From contig CAJQUW010012890.1 of NCBI GenBank assembly GCA_907163375.1, forward strand, positions 62,001-126,000: a DNA stretch of 64,000 nt. Direction: 5' to 3'. Positions 1 through 11,784 of this stretch are shown one piece after another (position 1 is the first letter of the stretch; each line of letters opens with the position of its first letter). The DNA comes from Prostheceraeus crozeri. Lineage: Eukaryota > Platyhelminthes > Polycladida > Euryleptidae. Under the pieces are notes generated by a model, which searched no databases, had not been told where the DNA came from, and saw nothing but the letters and a program-made list of their open reading frames with translations. A program made the position numbers and the translations under genes.

Positions 1-94
1 CATTCCAAAAGAGACGAAGTAGGCCCTATTTCCTTTTGGGACAAGAAAAACAAACCAGTGTTATATTCACTAGCGGACAAAATTGCGGAAACAT

Positions 95-262
95 TGTAAT
101 TAATTGCGCAATTCTCATATATTTTTGACAATAAATTGCAATTAATTACAATGAAATTATTGCAATTTCTTTGTTTTTTTGCTATATTAATTGCAATTCT
201 TGTATATTCCACGAACAATTTATTGCAATTCTTGTATATTTTCTCCCACAATTTATTGCGAC
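95..262. repeat. AT-rich short tandem repeat
   Basis: About three imperfect copies of a roughly 45-base unit built around TTTATTGCAATTCTTGTATA alternate with TTGCAATTAA blocks. No coding content is visible. The stretch from here to about 675 holds nothing else I can name. Confidence 0.5.
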
Positions 263-674
263 TTAAGCGTACTCTATAGAGACTGAATTCTCATCCTTAC
301 AACAAATGCAATGTACACAAACCATCCTCGCATCTCTGTGTATGTTAGAGCAAACAATGCGAACTTTTATGACATGTAATTTGAAATTCTGTATACAGCT
401 GATACAATATCATTACAGCATAGAGTATTTTACGGCGACAAAACAGGAGAGTTTCACACAGATCTAGGATATGTAGGTCACTCGTCGTGTAGCTTGCTCA
501 TTTTGTCTCAAGCTTCCGATCATTAAGTAATCAACAGCACAGACTACTTAAGTCTGATGCCATATTTATCATCATTTGCAAACGAAACGCTGCAAATAAA
601 TATTTCTCGGCTTCTTTAGCTGACATACAAAGACACTGCGAATAAGCGATCTTTTCATTTCCTAGATCTGTGTT

Positions 675-2501
675 TTAATTATATTCCGATATTACTGTGC
701 AAGGCATTACCAATGTCATACAGTCACCCAGATTACTATCAAAACCTTTCAAAGTTACACAAGGCACCAGCAAAGATGATACAGGTATTTCACAAAATTC
801 CTCCGTATGTTTTACAACAAAAATAAAGACATTTGTAACCAAAAGATCAATAAGATGTCGAGGTATACCATGTAATGCATAATTCGAGAAATCAAGCATA
901 CGTACAGTGCAAAATTGTAGCACAGTTGCCCTGGCAACAATACGACCATCAACATGTTTAATAAATTCTATGACATCAATTAATTGATTTTCACTATTTA
1001 CTGTAGCTGTATAAATAGAAGTGTATCGATCACTTTTGCTATATGATCTCGAACAAAATTTTAATTTACCTTTACGAATACAACCCTTGTTAAGAAAATG
1101 ATATTCATCACTATTCCTATCCGGTACAATGTCTAGAAGCTTCAAAAGTTCAGACTTATTTTCATAAGAAGCAACATCCAAATAACAACTGCTATGTTTT
1201 AACAAAGAATATTTGTCACATATTTGTTTGAAGTAATCTGTGGTTCCTTGGGTATACAATTTTAGCGCTTTCATCTGGGCTTCGAAAGAAAACATAAACA
1301 AAATGGTAACGCTCCAAAACGTTCAACTTGATCACCGAGATGTAACAGCTGGTGCATAGTTACAGTACACATGGAGGTATTATACAGAGTATTCAAAGCA
1401 GAGTGAAAGTAAACGAAAAGTTCTTTGATGCTATGTGAAAACGATCTCGCAGATCTCATATAACACATTCTACAACCATACAAAAATGTCAAAAAATGAA
1501 ATACATATTTCTGGTCATTTATATGTTTATAAAACAAGGACAATACTATCGTTGGTACACTATGGAAAAATAAGAAGTACATGTACACGAGCTTTCCAAA
1601 ATGAACGATCATTTAACGAAACTGGTCTTGCCATAAAAACGGGAATTTTTACTGTTTCTAATACCTTGTCATAGTTGACAGTATGTCTTCCAATGAAATA
1701 AATTTCTCTATAAGATGATGAGTCTAAAAGCTTTTTCAGTAACCATTTAAAAGTTTTCAAATACCAGGTGCAGTGGATCAAGTAAAACATGTGACGGTAT
1801 ACTAAGATAATTTGACAAACAAGACTTTCCTTTAATACCAAATAAGGTTTCACTATTCACATGAGCCAGTTCACTGTATTCCCTATATTGATCACCACTA
1901 ATAGGTTCGTAAACGTCTCCGTACCTTCGAGTGTGACCCCTGCAAGCTCTTACCACTCTGCCCGATGCAGCAAGCATCCAAATTTACCATTGAATTGTTG
2001 ATGATTCAAGATACTCGCGGCGGCCGGTAGATCAAACACAGCAGTATGCAACTTCGGTAGAACTCTGATATATGAGCATCGCAGATTCAAGTCCATTAGG
2101 CTACCAATACCAGACGTTTTCAAATAATCTGTTAAAAAGTGACACCAATCAGGTTTAACCCTACTTTCCCAAAGTCCAAGGATGATAACATTTTCTCGTT
2201 TGGTTCGTAGATGTAACGGCAAATCCAAAAGCATACAATGGGCAGGCCAGACTGTTGATTTCTTATACCTATACAATTGTCCACCATCAGTAGAGAGATG
2301 TAGATGCAGGACAATAATATCTGTATCACCAATACCGCATCCTCCAAGAATATCACTGTTGTCATGTTCCAAATCACGTCGATAGTTTCTGATTGTATCC
2401 AAATAGCGACACAGTAATAATTCTAATTGCCAAGTTATATCAAAAGTTACACATTTTTCATCAAATGTGAAATTGTATGAGGGAGTTTGGTCTAAACACA
2501 A
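675..2501 (-). pseudogene. TNP2/CACTA-like DDE transposase relic
   Basis: Read on the minus strand from 2501 to 675, consecutive open pieces match in order the Transposase_21 (TNP2) type of protein common in invertebrate genomes. First comes a segment with LSTDGGQLYRYKKSTVWP and ALWESRVKPD-like residues (here GLWESRVKPDW). Next is a LPKLHTAVFDLPAAAS segment. Then a GIKGKSCL...LDPLHLVF segment at about 1747-1860, a linker with ARPVSLNDRSFWKA, and a TMHQLLHLGD segment near 1330. A 208-residue C-terminal piece follows at 675-1301. The pieces lie in different frames, so the copy cannot make one protein. The family call rests on remembered motif order. CACTA/EnSpm (CMC) is the best fit. No terminal inverted repeats were found. 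Confidence 0.6.
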
Positions 2502-2519
2502 ATGCTTTCTGATATGCTT

Positions 2520-5180
2520 TTTTTCTCTATGACAATTTCTTTTTGATGTTACCCGAAACCTGGAAGATAAAAAAAATTGTGTAGAAACATGGAAGGGGTA
2601 TCAAACGTATACACATATAATAAATCGCTAATTCTACGAAAGATAGGTCATCGGCTGTCAAATGCCAGTAACAGAAATATCAGGTAACTTTAGAATACTC
2701 GAGCCCATATCCGTCATTCTTTAGGAGGATTTCTGGATAAAAACTCTTTGCACAGTCTTTCCTCTTGGGTTAAAAGATAGGCTTTGAGGTTTTGGATGTA
2801 CTTCCAAAGGTACCTTACATAAACAGTATTATTTCTCTTTTTCCTGTTCTAAGAAAATCAAGAAGTCACTTGATTTAATCTTCAGCAATTCCAAGAACTT
2901 TATTTGCAATTATAATAATGTATTGCATGCAAACACAATTCAAAAAAATATTAAGAATGCAACGTAAGTACTTCACAATAGATTAAGTATTATACCCGCG
3001 ACTGCCGATCAATATCATTTGCCACAAAATATCCAGGATTACAAAACATTCAGAAGCTCTGACATATCAGTCGTTATGAAAATTAAACGATTTACTTTTA
3101 TAACCAGCTAAATCACAAATGAGGTCCATTTGGTCAGCCGTCTAATGTATATAGCTTGAGCCCTATTTCTTAATCAGGGGATGGGACCATTTGGATTCAT
3201 GCAGCCCCATCTAAAAAAAGCAAGTATCCACTACCTCGTCTCAAACATGCTGTATAAACCGAGTGCAGTGGCGCTGCTTTCTGAATTATTTTGAGTCATG
3301 ACCGCAGAATGTGCGCATTAAAATTCGTTTCAGTGGTTGAGAAAATAAGGTTTCATTTCAAGACCTCATGTGTTGGTTCATTTTATAGTATATTATAATA
3401 TCATGTTTTTCAATTTCATTAACTCATGATTTTAGTATGACACTTAAAAAATTGCAGAAATCTTACTAATTTCCAATTTATAATGTTACCCTCTATCAAT
3501 AGGCCTACTTAGTTTCCTTGCCTGATACTACCTGAAACCTTGATGCTGTAAACCTAGAACTCTACATCTACCGGATGAAAAAGGAGTAAAACTTAAGATG
3601 TTTTTGAATTCCTACCCAGTCTAAAACAGCCGTGTCACATTCTCCAATATCTATTCCCGAATGAAACCCGGGTCAGAGTGAGAAAAAGAAATGGAACCCT
3701 CAATTGAAGCACAGTATAAAAATGATCACGCTGATAATGATGCGACGCTTGAACTTTCCTACTGAATTTCAGAAAAATATTCATTATTTTTAAATCAAAA
3801 ACTTTAGCACCGGTAGGTCTAAAAAAATGTTAATTTTTTTTTCAATCTCAAGCACATTATTTCAAAAAGGAGACCATGAAGGTGTACGCTTACAGCTAAA
3901 ATACAATTTAACTCACACTTCATGGAATAATAACTTGGTTTGTAGCATGAGTGATCGTCTTACCTTCTTTTACGTGGCCTCCACTCTATTCCTTACCAGC
4001 ACTTAAACTTGAGAGAATCGGCAGAAATTGAGTCACACAGGTATTCGATTCACATTTCTATCATATTTCGTTTAATTCGAAGAAGCTTCACGAAATCATA
4101 GTTTTCCAATGTAAAGAATCAGCATGAAAAGTCGTTGGCACATCCAGTGACAGCTTTACAATTCACAGCCCTTCTGTTCGACTGAGGAGCGCATATCGAA
4201 ACGAGCGCAGCAGTATGGCCAGACAGTAAGGTCACGCATTGTTAAAAGAAACGCAAAGTAAGTCAGTGCGCGCCAAAGACGGCGAGGGCACGTGCACTCT
4301 ATGCGTGAGTCACTCTATAAAGCAATTATCCTACGTGTAAGGCAATATTGATATTGTCATGACGTCACTCGATCGTATTATATAGAAGTCCTCGACTGAA
4401 GGCATGCAAGGAAGAAACAAACGCTCATATTAATGTAGAGCTGCAATTATTAATGAAGTATGGGGAATATGGGTGCTGCTATTGTGCTTGTCTGTGAAAT
4501 CAAACTGCATGTTCATCGACTTCAATGTGATGTGAAGATTAACACAGACACTGCTCCTTTGCAAGTTACACTGTTCAAGTTCAATTCCATTGTTCACGTA
4601 TTTGTCTTGGAGATTCGGTTCCGTTTTGACACCAGCTGCTGGCTAGTGATAAAAAGTTGTGATTTTTCAATCATTTGACGTAAACATTGTTATCATGTAG
4701 CTAAACAGATGAGTTCAGAACTCCGCTTACTGCACTGTTTAATGCTAACAATTACATAAGTATGCAGAAACATTTTTGTTACATCGACAAATTAATTTAT
4801 GAATATTTGTAAAATGTTTCAGATATGAACATTTAGGTGATTATGATAATATTTGTCAAATAATAGTCAAAAATGTATCAAAAATTATTTAAAAATATCA
4901 AATATTCAGTATTTGATTGTTTTATAAAACAATTATCTAATATTTGTAAAATTTATCACCATCAGTCATATATTAGATAAATTATCTCGGTTTTTTCAAC
5001 CTGGGAATACTGTACGAGAATTGAAAAGAATAATCTTTATTTTATCAATGCGAATTTATCATCAATGTTTAACCGAGATTTATGCATGAATCATCAATGC
5101 AAGTTTTTAAGATATTATAACTGCGTATTTTTGGTTCAATAATGATGATCGATGTATTTTGACAATGCATATAAGCTTTC
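2520..5180. other. AT-rich stretch, no gene recognised
   Basis: I see no conserved coding segment on either strand. The only open frames are short and look random, such as 72 codons at 4460. The DNA around 4780-5000 is strongly AT-rich and contains runs of TATTTGTAAAAT and AAATATC. Confidence 0.5.
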
Positions 5181-5186
5181 CAATCA

Positions 5187-5560
5187 TTAAACATGCTTAC
5201 CAACAATGATTTTCAATTTTGAATTTTCCATGGATTTATTGGAATCATCGATCATGGATTCTGTGTCCATGGCTGGGCTACTAGGGAATTGCTCATCGCT
5301 TGTTACGGCCTTCATCCTTCTTAGGATATACAATCTTTGAGCACATTTCTTCTCAACATACTTTATATGACTCTTCCACCCAAAGGAGCGAACTAAGACA
5401 ATCCCAAGGAATCTGACACTTTCTTGAAAGTTGATGCAGGGGAAGAGAGTCTCAATGTCACAGCACTCTTCGAAGCAACCACGATAGTCAACCAAGCCTT
5501 TTGTTTTCCTCACGTTTAGCTTTAGACTGTTGCTAAGATGCTTTTAGACTGATGCTGAAG
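5187..5560 (-). pseudogene. LINE reverse transcriptase fragment (CR1-like)
   Basis: The minus strand encodes SLKLNVRKTKGLV followed by VRFLGIVL, WKSHIKYVEKKCAQRLYILR and RMK. This is the order seen in the end of the palm and the thumb of CR1/L2-group LINE reverse transcriptases: the LNV-KTK motif, then FLG, then W-HI-YV-KKA-RLY-LR. The catalytic YADD lies upstream in the family and is not present here. The fragment is truncated at both sides. It is on the same strand as the LINE scrap at 5965 but is a different part of a protein. Confidence 0.65.
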
Positions 5561-5734
5561 GTGGTTTTACGAAATATTGACGGTTTTCTCTGTACATGCG
5601 CGTTTCGTGACTTACAGGTAAATTGATATTGCTCCTGTGATCGACCATGAAGCACAAGTAGTAGGCTATACGGTCATGTTGTTTTTCGAAATAGAGTTAA
5701 ATGTCTAACCGGGTACTTTATTTTTTCCTTGAGT

Positions 5735-5790
5735 GTATATATATATATATAGTATTATAATGACTATATTGCAATATAGTCATTAGGGTA
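5735..5790. repeat. (TA)n run with short palindrome
   Basis: A TATATATATATATA run is followed by a small perfect palindrome, ATGACTATATTGCAATATAGTCAT, spanning 5759-5782. Confidence 0.6.
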
Positions 5791-5964
5791 TTTTTATTAC
5801 AATTTTCGTATACTACAGTGATATCAATTATAATCAACAAAAAGTAGCAATGATATGAATGTCTTCATTTTTTATCCTGAAGAGAGCAAAAATCTTTGTA
5901 AAGGAAGCAACACTGAGATGAATCGATGATGATAAATGTACGATGAAAATTTCGCAACCGAAAA

Positions 5965-6155
5965 ATACTAACAGGACAGTTTATTTGCGTGCACTAGCTC
6001 TGCGTGTGAATCTGAAGATCTCAGGTTTGGGCAAGCACTCATTGACTACAGGGCTGCTTCTACCGAAATAGTATCTGTGGAAGAGACTAAGTGAAGTAAC
6101 ATCCCGTCTGACAGAGAGCGACTACAACTCATACGCAAGTTTCTTGATCTTCATC
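5965..6155 (-). pseudogene. LINE 3' coding scrap next to MTFMT
   Basis: This sequence is clearly related to 33350-33520 on the same strand. Shared words include CTCTGCGTGTG, CTGCTTCTACCGAAATAG and GAAGAGACT-AGTGAAG. There the protein reads RRDVASLSLFYRCYFGRSSS, typical of a jockey/CR1-group LINE C-terminus. The scrap begins within about 40 bases of the MTFMT stop codon and lies in the same orientation, so it probably forms part of the MTFMT 3' untranslated region. It is heavily diverged from the 33-kb copy. Confidence 0.6.
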
Positions 6156-6187
6156 ATAGCATCATCGGAAATAAAACCAGTCAATTT

Positions 6188-7354
6188 TCACATTTTTTTA
6201 TTGCCTATCACAATGTTCTGTGAATGCATTCGAGATCGAAATAATCGATTTCTCGGGGAATAAAATCGATCTGAAGAGGATTTGGATAAAAATCCATTGT
6301 GAAATTGCATACCGTTCATTCGAGTTTTCCTGGTCGCTTCTCGTCCAACCAGAATGGAGTCAAAAGCACACCAATCGTCAGAAGAACCGTAGGATTTTAC
6401 AAACAGATACTGAGGATGCTTTTTCGACACTCGGACAGTTCCCGGTTGAACAACAGATTGTTGGACGCCGGATAAGTGATTCTTGAGCCTAGCACTGTCC
6501 TGGAATAAGTCTTTGACTTGTTGAGGAGTTCGGCATCCGAACAGTTTCACCAGCATGTTATCATAGTTGGTCCGAAGAGGATAAATGCCTCCAACAGATC
6601 GATATAATCTGTCTATCTGATCACAATTCATATTCTCCCAATCAACCCAAGCGTCATCTTCATGAAGACGTCTGGCAGAAGTCACGCCAACATCACTCTG
6701 TTCCGTCATTTTGCTGAAGTAACCATCGAAGTCTTTGAGCACATCGACTATCATCTCGGAACCCAAGGTCGCTAACTGCGCTGACAGATCGTTGAGTAGG
6801 ACGTTTGGAGAGACAGGGACTCGCTGCTGCATGAGAATCGGACCTCGGTCGAAGGCGTGGGGTTTGATATGCATTATAGACACCCCCGACTGTCGATCAC
6901 CACGGAGGATAGGGTACACGATGGGAGAACTGCCGCGCCATCGAGGCAATAAGCTGGGATGGACGTTGATCACCGGGATTCCTTCTACAAGCCACTGTGG
7001 CAGCATACGACCGAAAGAAGCCAAAATGCCGATATCTATGTCCTTAATTGTCACTCGTCCTTGACTCACAAAATCCGCCCATAGAGAAGTTGGAAGTTCA
7101 TTATTGACCGCATATTTGTAGACCGGAGTGCATTTCGACGAGGTGGTCACAATGAGGGAGGAGATGGTGGATTTGTCCGTCTCTCTGAGTTGATGTAGAG
7201 CAACTAAGTGCTTTAAAGAGAATTTGTCACTTCCGAAGAAAAGGATGCGTTTTCCTGAATTAGCAGTAGAATTGGAGAGACTTCGAGTGTACACGATGGA
7301 TAAATTCGGCACTCGAACAGGTTGCAGATGTAACCAGAAACATCGACAGGCCAT
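6188..7354 (-). CDS. MTFMT: Methionyl-tRNA formyltransferase, mitochondrial
   Basis: This gene encodes 388 residues, close to the usual size of animal MTFMT. The enzyme transfers a formyl group from 10-formyl-tetrahydrofolate to Met-tRNA in the mitochondrial matrix, which allows initiation of mitochondrial translation. Residues 1-35 are Arg/Ser-rich and poor in acids, as in a mitochondrial targeting peptide. The Rossmann start RILFFGSDKFS is at 36-46. The catalytic block NVHPSLLPRWRGSSPI is at 130-145, with Asn130 and His132. The matching Asp is 169 in FDRGPIL. The C-terminal OB-like domain runs from about 230 to 355 and contains WVDWENM, IYPLRT, and GMQFHNGFL near the end. The first ATG (7354) is chosen because it gives the targeting peptide. 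The frame is uninterrupted with no intron, whereas many animal MTFMT genes are split, so a functional retrocopy is possible. AATAAA overlaps the stop codon. LINE sequence follows almost immediately downstream. Confidence 0.93.
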   Translation of the reverse strand: MACRCFWLHLQPVRVPNLSIVYTRSLSNSTANSGKRILFFGSDKFSLKHLVALHQLRETDKSTISSLIVTTSSKCTPVYKYAVNNELPTSLWADFVSQGRVTIKDIDIGILASFGRMLPQWLVEGIPVINVHPSLLPRWRGSSPIVYPILRGDRQSGVSIMHIKPHAFDRGPILMQQRVPVSPNVLLNDLSAQLATLGSEMIVDVLKDFDGYFSKMTEQSDVGVTSARRLHEDDAWVDWENMNCDQIDRLYRSVGGIYPLRTNYDNMLVKLFGCRTPQQVKDLFQDSARLKNHLSGVQQSVVQPGTVRVSKKHPQYLFVKSYGSSDDWCAFDSILVGREATRKTRMNGMQFHNGFLSKSSSDRFYSPRNRLFRSRMHSQNIVIGNKKM

Positions 7355-7710
7355 CTCACGGGTTCTGCAAAGAAATAGGACAGTGTTGACACATATTTTA
7401 CACAGATCATCAAGTTTCAGGTATTAGCTGCACGAGTACAAAAATTAATTAATTCTGTTTGAAGTGCTGGTACTTGAATGTACCTTATGGCAATCTTGTT
7501 AGACACTAATTGTGTACGTATAAAAGTGAATCAAAATATACCCAAGATCAGACAGAATAAATCAATAGCCGACCCGTCGTCAAGATGATCTCACTCTATT
7601 CGGTGATGTAGAGCTACAGAAAATTGAAATGTACTGGTTGACCCTTTCAATAGTTACTCAAATAACAAGAGCATAGCATGTACCGACCAGTAGCACCTGT
7701 ACCACCCTAT

Positions 7711-8461
7711 GATCGGCATAAAACTATAAAATGATATCATTTTATAGTTAAACATACGTATGCCTACACCGTAAATAGATCTAGTCGTACTTTTCGCTTT
7801 ACACTCCAGTTCTGGCATCACGTCAAAATATTAATAGAATTTGTACATAGATATGAAGATGCAGTGCATCATGATAGTAGCAAGACTTTATGCATTCTTC
7901 GATATCTTCATGAAGTCTATGTTGCTTTTTACCTCTTGTTCTGAAATGCTACAATATGATTATGTTCATTCGTTTGATATATGCATGTTCAAAATTTGAA
8001 TCGTAGCAGCTACTGGTCAAGTCACTTTTAGTGCAGCCCTTGTTGCAGTTGGTGCTACAGTATCCGACCAATTTCTTGACCGGTAGCCCGGTAGCTGAGT
8101 AAATGTTGCTTGTAAATATTCGCCATGATGCTATCGTGTCAATAAAGAGGACAATCTATTATCGTCGCTTTGAAATATAATGAAACATGCTATTTTTACT
8201 GCTTTTATCAATGAAATTAGAATTAGATTGCATGTAGCATCGATTTATTCCAAATGATGGAAGACCTGTTGCTTTTCGGTACATCAAACAACCAGTGGGG
8301 AAGGACATGGGTAGATCGAACGAAAGAGACTAAATTTGCTTCAATACAAAATGTGAAGAATCTATGATTAGAAAACATAATCGATCAAAAATTTTTTGAT
8401 GATATAATTTGTATCATTTCTCAAAAATATGATATAAAATGTCATTTTATCATAGCCGATC
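7711..8461 (+). mobile_element. Inverted-repeat element, GATCGGC ends (copy 1)
   Basis: The left end reads GATCGGCATAAAACTATAAA and the right end is its imperfect inverse (ending ATAGCCGATC). Both ends carry ATGATATCAT-type palindromic words. The 751-base body recurs in reverse orientation at 13785-14469. No transposase is encoded. I could not identify a convincing target-site duplication, so the superfamily is open. Confidence 0.6.
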
Positions 8462-8469
8462 TTTGGTGC

Positions 8470-11400
8470 CACCAACCAAAATGTTCTACTTCACTCCCGG
8501 AAAAGTGCTGAATCGCAGTACGGAGGACCGGCTTCGCTGGGTGTTAGCCGAGGGGAGATCATGTACATGCATTTAAAAATGCTATCCGTGCTCATCTTCA
8601 AGCTGGTTCCTTGTAAAAATGCTCTTCTTGCAAAATGGTCTTCAACTGTGGTTTAGAGGATGAAAAACTTCCTACTGTATGTGCTATCCATTTAAATGCC
8701 TGTCTGTGGCACTATTCCATGTAATTCATAGTCTGTTGCAACTGTAATGAACTAAGAAATAACTATGTTTAAATTAAAAGTCTTAAAAACAGTGCATTGA
8801 ATAATAATGTAATCTAACGGCATTTGAATTACGATATATCACAGATAATCCTCGTTCACAGAATTAATGCACTCATCTCCTTCGGAGACTCTCTCTTTCT
8901 ACGACGTGTACGAGTAAGCATGTTTCTGTTAATATTTAAGCCTTAGGCAGTTTGAAGGCTGGCCTACTTTCATGAACTATCAGAGACAACTGACTTCCTG
9001 GTTAGAGATTTAACAGAAATCCAGATTTTAGATTCTGGTATTAAGATTCTATTTCGTGGCTTTTCCTTGGATTTGTTCATCAATACTTATTTTCAGGACT
9101 ATTTTGGGAAACGCTTCAAGTCTGTTACTCCATTTTGTATTTTTAGTATTTCAAAAAATGGTTGCCCTTTTCATTGGCTGTCAATAAAAAACTGTTCACC
9201 TACAGAAACTTCACTAATCTTAAAACAACCTTAACAGTTGCGCTGCGCAATCTTCAGAATTGTATTCTATTTCCATACCAATATGCCATTCAAAATAATT
9301 CAAATTCATCAAAAGACATTTCAATAACTGCCTTTCCTGAAACTCAAAATAGTTGCCACTGAATTTTCACAGGTTGTTCGGTCTATCGGGATAAACTTCA
9401 TTTGCGTAAGACATTTACAGATAAGATGTAGATGATTAATCATTTGTTCAGTATAAAAGGTGATAGAAAATATCTTTAGGGCTGTGCACGGTGCACCGGT
9501 TCTTCTGCTTGCACCGGTTTTCAGGCCGGTGCACCGAAATACTAGATTTTCGATTAAATTGATATTTTAATTCTCATACGATGATGAAAATCATCCCAGC
9601 AGCCATTTATAATAGAATATAATGCTTACTAATTCAAATTATTAATTGAAGTAGTCCTAATGAGGACTGATGGCGTTCTCCAATCCGCAAGTGTACAGAT
9701 GCAATGCTACTGTAACCATTGGATTAATCAGTTCTTAAAAGAACTCAATGGAGCTTTCTCGTGGCAACGAATTAAAATTGATCAGCTTTGGCCCAATATC
9801 TGGTAAAAGTGGAAATCTTAAGATTTGTAACACTACTCATTCTTACTGTTAATATGTATGTACTAATACCATAAATTCCAAACACTGCCGCATACATGTT
9901 CAAAAACAGACGTCTAATATACCTTACCGACTACAGATGCTGGTAGTGGAAATACAATATGACAATGGTCATCATAGGTTAAGGAAATTAAAAATGGATA
10001 TTATAAAACAACAGGATAAACAACAACGATGGATAAAAATTGGAAAAGTGAAGGTAAAATATGGAAATACAATAATGCTACTACACTGATTCTGACACTA
10101 CACATGGTGGATAATGGTAATAGTGGAAAAGTGGAAAGTGGATAATGGAGGTAAGCAATAGAACTACAATGACACTCTACTACACCGAAAGCAATGAAAT
10201 TATACACACTATACCTAAGACTAAATATGGAAAACACTATTTCTTCACTTGAATTTGTTATCGCCAGTTTCTTAATTCGTCTATAATACTTCATGTAATC
10301 CCACATTTCTTCATTTGTTCTTCATTTGAAATACAATACATCGATCACTACTTCAGCTACCGATTAAGTTTCATGTATAGTTTCAAATATAATTATTTTC
10401 ATTTTACCTAACATGTTAGTAGTCCCAAAAATATGAAAGAAAATTTTTCAAGCATACTGCATAATTAATCCAACCAGGAGAACATTATTCAATTACATTC
10501 ATCAATTCAATTCAATCTTTTGATTTAATCATCACGGCCATATCATAAAATAGCGAATGCATTTCCTGATGTTGAGAAAAATGTGAAAAAATGACGAAGA
10601 TGAGGCAATTCAAGCTCATGACAGATCATTTTAGGCCACGAGATCTAAATGTCCCTCGACTTCAGAATTTCGTAATCTCATAGTGAACATTGCGTACCCT
10701 GCTGTTGCTCTTCTTGCTAAGAGATCTACTATGCAAGCATTGCAGCGGCTAGCGATGAGTCCAAAAGATTTTTGACATCCGTTAACATCATCACATCATG
10801 GAGAGACTTCTTGAAGTCGAGTAATGTCGAGATGTTGACCACCTTGCAAAGTGATTTGTAGAAAACGGTGACATTGCTTCGAATCTGTTCAGATTTTCTG
10901 ATGGGTTCGATTATTTTGAAAAAGGAATCAAAAACAGACTCTTTCTTTGCTTTATACTCGTAGAATTGCAAGCCGGACGGTCAGTAATTCTGACGTAGTA
11001 ATTCAGTCATTGTCATTTTTTGCTGCTTGTCTATTTGACTTCGATAACCCAGCTTTAAAGAGTTCCAACTGTGTCATAGAGATGTGCATGATGAGAGTCA
11101 CTTGCAAGCGTTAGCAAAATAAAATTAAATGAAGCCTATGTTAGTCTGCTCAAAATCCTTAGAACTATTAGAATTTTCCTAGTACTATTATGAAATTTGT
11201 ACTGATTTTGAGAAAATATGAATACCTATTATGAATAATAGAGTCCCATCTTCAAGATTTTGAAATTTTAAGTGACTATGACGACAATCTAGAACGCGAA
11301 ACAAATTATATTTTGGCCTATACTTTGAAAAAAGCTTCAGTGTAACTTTTTAAATTATATACCGGGTTGTTATGCCCGGTGCGAGCAGATGCGGCTAGGG

Positions 11401-11700
11401 CACAGCCCTATTGATGATAAACTTGTGGATGATATTTCAATATTCATTTCATCGTGACGATATCGAATTTAATTATCTCGCAGATTATATGTTGTCGGTG
11501 TTTTCACGTAGATATTCCGGAAGAGATAACGAAAGTCCATCAACTAGTTTTTGTACTCCAATGAGGGAATTTTTTCCTTTTACTGCTCCCAGAAGGAAAA
11601 TTGCGTGAATGCGAATGATAATTCAAACGTGAAACAGCTGATTTGTATGCATTTCTCAATTTCAAACAAGTGCATGTGGAGTGTATGTGGTTTCCCTAGG
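8470..11700. other. Long stretch without a recognised gene
   Basis: No host gene or transposon protein is recognisable. Visible items are a hAT-like orphan end at about 9476 (TAGGGCTGTGCACGGTGCAC, followed by repeated GCACCGG), a purine-biased GGAAAAGTGG-type run at 10020-10160, and an unassigned 80-codon frame at 10729-10971. Confidence 0.45.
10729..10971 (-). CDS. Unrecognised 80-residue open frame
   Basis: The product is a charged, probably helical peptide containing KAKKESVFDSFFKIIEPIRK and LLDFKKSLHDVMML. I do not recognise a family. Its composition looks more protein-like than most random frames here, but there is no clear splice acceptor, promoter or poly(A) signal. It could be a fragment of a transposon protein, a host exon or chance. 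Confidence 0.2.
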   Translation of the reverse strand: MQFYEYKAKKESVFDSFFKIIEPIRKSEQIRSNVTVFYKSLCKVVNISTLLDFKKSLHDVMMLTDVKNLLDSSLAAAMLA

Positions 11701-11704
11701 TAAG

Positions 11705-11775
11705 TGGTTGAATGCTTGGCTTTGCGATCTTTTGGCCGTGCGGTTCACCGCTCAAATCGGCACCGAATCCGAGTG
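11705..11775 (+). repeat. Possible diverged SINE-A head
   Basis: AAGTGGTTGAATGCTTGGCT and GCGATCTTTTGGCC resemble the start of the SINE found at 14877, 19437, 32441 and 45916, but the promoter B-box region does not match. It may be a truncated copy. Confidence 0.3.
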
Positions 11776-11784
11776 GTATTCGTT

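Noticed and set aside
6220-7064. Plus-strand open frames opposite MTFMT
   Set aside because: They lie antisense to a strongly conserved gene and show no similarity to known proteins. They are shadows of its codon use.
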